DNA of 64,000 nucleotides from Cupriavidus pampae. GTDB lineage: Bacteria > Pseudomonadota > Gammaproteobacteria > Burkholderiales > Burkholderiaceae. The stretch's first letter is position 1, and the number at the start of each line of letters is the position of its first letter. The stretch spans positions 310,001-374,000 of the forward strand of contig NZ_CAJZAG010000009.1 of the NCBI RefSeq assembly GCF_914271485.1. The letters are read 5' to 3'. The notes beneath the pieces were generated by a model. That model was not told the DNA's origin. It ran no database searches and saw nothing but the letters and a program-made list of their open reading frames with translations. Positions 54,601-64,000 of this stretch are shown piece after piece. The translations under genes and the position numbers were made by a program.

Positions 54601-56607
54601 TCACGGACGGAACGTGTCGCCCAGCACCACGCCTTCGCGGCGCGGATCGGTACCGCCGGTCCAGATCGCCGTGCCACCGTTTTGCGAGCGCATGATCGTG
54701 TTCACGCCGCTGGACTGCGCGGATGTGGACACCGTATGGCCAAGCGCGCGCAGGCCGGTAATCAGCAGATCGTTGTTGCCGCTGTTCGTGATATCGACGT
54801 TCGGATGCTCGCCACCCACGGTGGTGGTCGCGCTGTTGCTCGCGCCAAAGTCCACCAGCCCCGACGACTGCTGCGCATCGAGACCCCAGTCGAGCACGCC
54901 GACGAGCGTCTTCACCACGTACTGCGGAATGGTGCCGCCACCCGGCGAGCCGGTCGCCATGAAGAAGTCCCCAATCGAACCGTCAGCGGCCTTGCGGAAT
55001 ACCATCGTCGGCGCCATCGAGCTGCGCGGACGCTTGCCCGGTTGCACGCGATTGGCGATCGGTACCCCGAGCCCATCGGTCGGCGCCGCGTTGAAGTCCG
55101 TCAGCTGGTTGTTGAGCAGGAAGCCATTGGTCATGTGGAACGACCCCATGCTCGACTCGACCGAGGTGGTCGCGCTGACCACGCTGCCGTCCGCATCGAC
55201 GATCGTGAACTGGTTGGTACCGTGCTCGATCAACGACTGCACGCCCAGCGGCACACTGCCGAGGTTGCCCGCAGTGGACGTGTGCATGCTGACCGTCGGC
55301 GAGATCAGCGCCGCGCGCGATGCCATGTACGGCTTGTTCAGCATCGTGTTGGCGGAGCCACCCGGCAGCGGCACGAAGTCCGTGTCGGCCACGTACTTGT
55401 CACGATCGGAGTAGGCCAGACGCTCGGCTTCGCTCACGTAATGCACGCCGAGCACGCCGGGCTTGCCGCCTTCGCCATCGATCGCGGTGGGCTTCATCGA
55501 CGCCATGTCGAAGTTCTCGAGAATCCCCATTGCCGACAGCACCGTGATACCGCCCGACGTCGGGGGCGGCGCACCGCAGATCCAGTACGCGCGATACGTC
55601 GTGCATACCGGCTCGCGCATCTTCGCCTGATACGCGGCCAGATCCGCCAGCGTGGTCTTGCCCGGCGTGATGGCACTGCCGTCCACCGCGGTGGTCGTGG
55701 CGATCTTGTTGACGATATCCAGCCCGATCTGGCCCGTGTAGATCGCGTTGGCGCCGTTGGCGGCCATCTGCGACAACGTGTTCGCATAGGCCGGATTCTT
55801 GAGCACCGTACCCAATGCCTTCGGCGTGCCATCGGCATTGAAGAAGTACGCGGTCGCCTCCGCATCGCGCTTCAGCGACGCCGCGTTGCTCGAGATCGCC
55901 GCCGCCAGACGGCCGCCGATCGGGAAGCCATTCGATGCCAGCGAGATCGCATCGCCGAACAAATCCTTCCAGGCCAGCTTGCCGTGCTCCTTCTGCACAC
56001 GCTCGATCAGGCGCGGAATGCCGATCGTGCCGATCGAACGGCCACTCGCGCGCGCGCTCGGCACGGGCACCGTCTGGTTGGTCACGTCGTCGATATAGCG
56101 CAGGTAGTTCTCGGTGGCCGCGGCCGGCGCCGACTCACGCCCGTCGTAGGCCTGCACGCTCTTGGTACGCGCATCGTAGTAGAGCATGAAGCCGCCCGAG
56201 CCCATGCCCGTGGCTTCCGGCACGGTCAGGCCGAGCACCGACTGCACCGCCACGGCGGCGTCCGCCGCGCTGCCGCCTTTCTTGAGCACCGCGCATCCCG
56301 CCGCGCTCGCGTAGGCGTTCGAGGTGGAGACCATGTAGGTCTTCGCGCTAACCGGCTTGAGGCCCGCGCGATAGCCCGATGCCGGCTCCGGCAACGACGG
56401 ATCGCCGGGCTGGTTCGAGCCCACGACAACGGTGCTGCCGTTGTCCGCCAGCACCTGGCAGCTGGTGTCGGCCGGCGTGACCGGCGTCGTCGGGGGCGGC
56501 GTGGACGCGGTGGACGAATTGTCGTCACTGCCGCCGCACGAGATGATCAACAGGGTACTGGCGACAGCCGTGGCCAATGCCAGTTGTGTTTTTCTTAGAT
56601 GCAACAC
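54601..56607 (-). CDS. ggt: Gamma-glutamyltransferase, lipoprotein form
   Basis: This 668-residue Ntn hydrolase has a lipoprotein signal (STLLIISC, C24) followed by a S/T/P linker. The two GGT halves follow, with autocleavage before T464 in EHGTNQFTIVDADG, the oxyanion region GSPGGGTIPQYV and substrate-binding SMAPTMVF. It cleaves gamma-glutamyl bonds of glutathione outside the cytoplasm, feeding Cys-Gly and glutamate to uptake systems such as Gsi. GGAGGA precedes the start. It is longer than E. coli Ggt (580) by the linker and a GAP-rich insert. Confidence 0.93.
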   Translation of the reverse strand: MLHLRKTQLALATAVASTLLIISCGGSDDNSSTASTPPPTTPVTPADTSCQVLADNGSTVVVGSNQPGDPSLPEPASGYRAGLKPVSAKTYMVSTSNAYASAAGCAVLKKGGSAADAAVAVQSVLGLTVPEATGMGSGGFMLYYDARTKSVQAYDGRESAPAAATENYLRYIDDVTNQTVPVPSARASGRSIGTIGIPRLIERVQKEHGKLAWKDLFGDAISLASNGFPIGGRLAAAISSNAASLKRDAEATAYFFNADGTPKALGTVLKNPAYANTLSQMAANGANAIYTGQIGLDIVNKIATTTAVDGSAITPGKTTLADLAAYQAKMREPVCTTYRAYWICGAPPPTSGGITVLSAMGILENFDMASMKPTAIDGEGGKPGVLGVHYVSEAERLAYSDRDKYVADTDFVPLPGGSANTMLNKPYMASRAALISPTVSMHTSTAGNLGSVPLGVQSLIEHGTNQFTIVDADGSVVSATTSVESSMGSFHMTNGFLLNNQLTDFNAAPTDGLGVPIANRVQPGKRPRSSMAPTMVFRKAADGSIGDFFMATGSPGGGTIPQYVVKTLVGVLDWGLDAQQSSGLVDFGASNSATTTVGGEHPNVDITNSGNNDLLITGLRALGHTVSTSAQSSGVNTIMRSQNGGTAIWTGGTDPRREGVVLGDTFRP

Positions 56608-56815
56608 GGGATTTTTCCTCCGGAACTACAAGAAAAAAACAAAAAGCGTCCCCCTGCCGCGCTGGTGGCTCAACCAGGGCGGCAACAAGGAATGCTCGGC
56701 GAAAAAAGGGGAAACAGAGGGCTCGCGCTACGGCGAGAAGAGGCTCAGCAAATGCGTATCGGCCATGATGCGGTGGGGGCTCGTTTTTGTATGAAACGTG
56801 TCCAGCGTACTACAC

Positions 56816-56829
56816 GCATATCGATATGC
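56816..56829. promoter_or_regulatory. 14-bp perfect palindrome upstream of ggt
   Basis: GCATATCGATATGC is a perfect palindrome about 210 bp upstream of the ggt start. It may be an operator; no cognate regulator gene is adjacent. Confidence 0.4.
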
Positions 56830-56970
56830 AAGAACGCCATATAGGCGTTTATTACAGAGTATTTTTGGTGCAGCACCGCGTCGCAGCACGAATATTCGCG
56901 CTGCCCAGACACAGGGCCATGTGCACTGCAGCGGCGCAACGGGCGCAACGAAGTTGCACCGACACCAATG

Positions 56971-57020
56971 AAAAAGCCCGTGTCCGGTACATGCGATTCA
57001 CGCATGCATCAAACACGGGC
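56971..57020 (-). terminator. Rho-independent terminator of icd
   Basis: GCCCGTGT (56976-56983) pairs with ACACGGGC (57013-57020). A nested CATGCG/CGCATG stem (56990-57006) closes the loop, and the minus strand continues as TTTTTCATTGG. It lies about 75 bp after the icd stop. Confidence 0.85.
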
Positions 57021-57093
57021 CAGTCCGCAAACTACGCGGGCACCCACTTGGGGTGGCCCGCTTACCACGGTTTCTTTCGTCAGGCTTTCAAGC

Positions 57094-59331
<2,238 letters not shown>

Positions 59332-59518
59332 TGCATGTCTCGCGATAAATAATCAGGTTAGGAAATCGCCGTCGCGCACATTTGCATGCAGGGCGGCAAA
59401 CCGCAATTTTGCCTGATTTTGCTTTCGGGGGGATTGCATTGAGGCGGCTTTCTACGAAAAGCGCCGAAAAATACAGATTTGGGTCCGTTCTCACGCCATT
59501 GCAGCGCAAGTTTATTGT

Positions 59519-59542
59519 GCCCCTCCCCCGCAGGGGAGGGGC
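59519..59542 (-). terminator. clpB terminator hairpin
   Basis: GCCCCTCCCC and GGGGAGGGGC form a perfect 10-bp stem with a CGCA loop, 9 bp after the clpB stop; a weak A/T-rich stretch follows on the minus strand (ACAATAAACTT). It resembles hairpins at 11462 and 36732. Confidence 0.6.
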
Positions 59543-59550
59543 ATCCTTCC

Positions 59551-62139
<2,589 letters not shown>

Positions 62140-62182
62140 GTAAAACCCTCTCTCTCGCGCTAATACTGTTGACTTCCGAAAG

Positions 62183-62208
62183 ATAGGGCTTTGTGTAGTC
62201 TTTTCAAG
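62183..62208 (-). promoter_or_regulatory. Sigma-32 heat-shock promoter of clpB
   Basis: On the minus strand CTTGAA (62203-62208, extending to CTTGAAA) and CCCTAT (62183-62188) are spaced as in sigma-32 promoters (CTTGAAA, 13 bp, CCCTAT here). The start would lie near 62175, about 35 nt before the clpB ATG. Confidence 0.8.
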
Positions 62209-62271
62209 ACGCGCCGATGCCAAAGTGGCAGTCGGCGCGTAATTACTTATAAATCACATTCAAAAAACCGC

Positions 62272-64000
62272 TCAATTCGGCACATCAACGAGGCCCGGCG
62301 ATACCGTGATCGCATTGGCCGGCGCGGGCGAAGCCGAGATCGGCGGCACGTTCGAGGCCGTGATCGCCGGCGCTACCGTCCCATTGAGCCCGCCACGGGA
62401 CGTTGTGCGCACCACCTGCGACGGCGGCAGCGGCTGACTGCTGCGCAGGTTGGCGTACACCGCGTCGAGCGCACGGTTCAGATACAGGTGCAGCGGAATA
62501 TATCGATTGCTGTACCCCGGGATCGCGCCGATAAACGCGTCGAAGTGCTGGCCGTTCTCCACTTCGATATACGACAGCTTGCTGGCTGTGCCTTCCTGCA
62601 GGCGGTTGAACGCGAGATAAGGCCGCGACGTGTGGTTGACCGGCAGCAGGCCATCGCTGCGGCCATGCACGATCACCGCCGGCTTGCCACGCAGGTTCCC
62701 GGTGCGATACGTCTGTCCAATGCCGGTCTGCACCGCCAGCGCCTGAGCGGTGGTACCCGTCAGCAGGTCGCGCAGGCACTTGGCACCCGGGAAGTTCGCA
62801 TCGGCCACGCCGCTGCCAGCCGAGACAGACACGAAGTCGCGAGTCGGACCGCCCACCGCCAGATCGTTGATCAGCGTCACACCGCCACCGGGTGGCACGC
62901 CATTACCGGTAGAGAAGAACACGTTGAGCACGGCCGGCGAGATCTGCACCGGCGTGGATGCGCCACCGCCAATCGCCGCAAAGCTGTAATTGCACAGCCG
63001 GTCCGTCACGCTGGCGCGCGCATACGCGTTGGCATACGTGACCGAGATCGAACTGCCGACTTCGAGCGCGGACAGCGATGCGTACAGTTCATCCGACTCG
63101 GACTCCCAGCCGGCCGCGCGCAACGCGGACAGCGCGCTCGCGGACCGCGTGCTGATGTCGGGCCCGGTCACCAGACCAGCGCCAGCCAGCGCCGCGCAAC
63201 GATTGCCGGCGGTCACGCCGGGCACGGCGGTCAGGAACGGGGCGTTGACCAGGTTCACATCCTGGCTCGCGCACAACTGCATCAGGTTCGCCGTGGTCGT
63301 GTAGTCGTAGAGGTGCTTGCCCGAGGCCGGCACCGGGACACCGCCGCGCCGTACCGTCACCCCCGCGGTCGGCGGCAGGTTAAGGTTCGGCTCGCCCACC
63401 GCCACGCCGTCGATCAGGCCGGTGGTGTCCTGCTCGGCCGCGGCCATCGCGGCGCCACCGCCATTCGACACCGCCGAGGCGATCACGATGATCTTGTCCT
63501 TGCCGATGCTGGCCTGGCGCGAGCCGTCGGTGTTGAGCGCACCAAAACGATCATTGATCGCCCAAATCGCGAATTCGATGGCCTGCAGCGTGTTATTGCC
63601 CCAGTCCTTCTCGGGGTTCTGCTGCGAATGCGCGTGTTTGAAGGCGAGCCGATGCGGGAACGCCGCGGTGAAGTCCGACAGCGATTGCGCGCCCGGCTGC
63701 GCCGCGAACTGCGCGGTCTTGCCCGCGCCTACGCGGGCCGCGCGCGTGCCGTTGATCAGCGGCACGGTATCGGTGTCGAGGTCGTGCGGCGCCGCGCCGG
63801 TACCCTTGTCGGTGAACGCCACCGCGCAGCCGCGCTTGAGCCCCCACTCGGCCACCGCGATGCCGCCATAAATACCGCGCGAGCCCGACGACGTCGCCGA
63901 GATCAGGCACGGATTGGTCGGGTCGAACGTGCTCGGCACCTGCACCATCAATGTCACGTTCTGCCGGCCCGTACCATCGTCGGAGAACGCCAGATACTCG
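62272..64000 (-). CDS. D-(-)-3-hydroxybutyrate oligomer hydrolase, N-terminus beyond window
   Basis: The frame stays open through 64000 (EYLAFSDDGTGRQNVTLMVQ), so the methionine at 63957 is internal and about 576 residues are present. The catalytic serine is in the 3HB-oligomer hydrolase motif ASAVSNGGGAA; RGIYGGIAVAEWGLKRGCAVA and the C-terminal ENGQHFDAFIG (catalytic His) match the family. Such enzymes, periplasmic or intracellular, cut 3HB oligomers from PHB to monomers and feed acetyl-CoA to the glyoxylate shunt. The missing part should hold a signal peptide. It lies upstream of clpB on the same strand but clpB has its own promoter. Confidence 0.9.
   Translation of the reverse strand, partial: EYLAFSDDGTGRQNVTLMVQVPSTFDPTNPCLISATSSGSRGIYGGIAVAEWGLKRGCAVAFTDKGTGAAPHDLDTDTVPLINGTRAARVGAGKTAQFAAQPGAQSLSDFTAAFPHRLAFKHAHSQQNPEKDWGNNTLQAIEFAIWAINDRFGALNTDGSRQASIGKDKIIVIASAVSNGGGAAMAAAEQDTTGLIDGVAVGEPNLNLPPTAGVTVRRGGVPVPASGKHLYDYTTTANLMQLCASQDVNLVNAPFLTAVPGVTAGNRCAALAGAGLVTGPDISTRSASALSALRAAGWESESDELYASLSALEVGSSISVTYANAYARASVTDRLCNYSFAAIGGGASTPVQISPAVLNVFFSTGNGVPPGGGVTLINDLAVGGPTRDFVSVSAGSGVADANFPGAKCLRDLLTGTTAQALAVQTGIGQTYRTGNLRGKPAVIVHGRSDGLLPVNHTSRPYLAFNRLQEGTASKLSYIEVENGQHFDAFIGAIPGYSNRYIPLHLYLNRALDAVYANLRSSQPLPPSQVVRTTSRGGLNGTVAPAITASNVPPISASPAPANAITVSPGLVDVPN

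Larger units (their letters stand above)
56608..57093. other. 486-bp intergenic region between ggt and icd
   Basis: The ggt promoter region should lie here. It contains purine-rich A-tracts (about 56628-56648), a 14-bp perfect palindrome (56816-56829), a 6-bp hairpin AACGCC/GGCGTT (56833-56849) and, at the far end, the icd terminator. No protein-coding frame looks real. Confidence 0.45.

Overview
The window looks like a chromosomal segment of a Burkholderiaceae bacterium, most probably Cupriavidus or a close relative. The evidence is uniformly high GC, a monomeric NADP-isocitrate dehydrogenase, a 3-hydroxybutyrate-oligomer hydrolase (polyhydroxybutyrate turnover), a DUF1857/DUF1853 pair, OxlT-type carriers and the local gene orders. 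I see no transposase, integrase, phage gene, rRNA, tRNA or CRISPR array. Almost everything from 1 to 17 kb and from 38 to 64 kb is on the minus strand.

Layout. (1) 1-4673: a tight minus-strand cluster of unknown function, in transcription order an acidic EFEN-repeat/glycine-rich protein, an HEXXH zincin, a 666-residue orphan and the start of a PLP-dependent enzyme cut by the window edge. This is the best candidate for an undescribed system. (2) 4934-17010: a TSUP permease, then a peptide-scavenging island (RpiR regulator, isoaspartyl peptidase, GsiABCD-type importer, P1 peptidase, M55 D-aminopeptidase, an unknown protein, an M14/DUF2817 peptidase). (3) 17278-23044: ABC-F ATPase, DsbB, and an OxlT carrier plus gamma-glutamyltransferase-like hydrolase preceded by an 18-bp perfect palindrome. 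(4) 23045-32561: housekeeping genes (alr-radA-gntR, lplT, tsaB-rimI-udg-DUF1853, acyl-CoA-binding protein, DUF1857). (5) 32661-38078: glyoxylate shunt (HAD dehalogenase-aceB, LysR, universal stress protein with an Fnr-type promoter, aceA with palindromic operators). (6) 38350-40904: a cyclotransferase-like protein and a LytS/LytTR two-component pair. (7) 41028-51095: one large sulfur-assimilation block, sbp-ssuDCB-molbindin-degenerate EAL-hydrolase followed by cysTWA-cysB. (8) 51516-56607: two tandem paralogous lipoproteins of unknown function and a lipoprotein gamma-glutamyltransferase. (9) 57094-64000: icd, clpB with a textbook sigma-32 promoter, and a truncated 3HB-oligomer hydrolase.

How the genes work together. 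Two themes recur. One is capture of reduced nitrogen and sulfur from peptides, glutathione-like gamma-glutamyl compounds, sulfonates and sulfate (Gsi importer, five amidases or peptidases, two GGT-family proteins, a GGCT-fold protein, Cys/Ssu systems). The other is two-carbon metabolism (AceA, AceB, Icd, 3HB-oligomer hydrolase). Family assignments were made by reading motifs, without a database search. Start codons were moved from the longest open frame wherever the family N-terminus, a Shine-Dalgarno or an overlap with the neighbour argued for it; these cases are noted.
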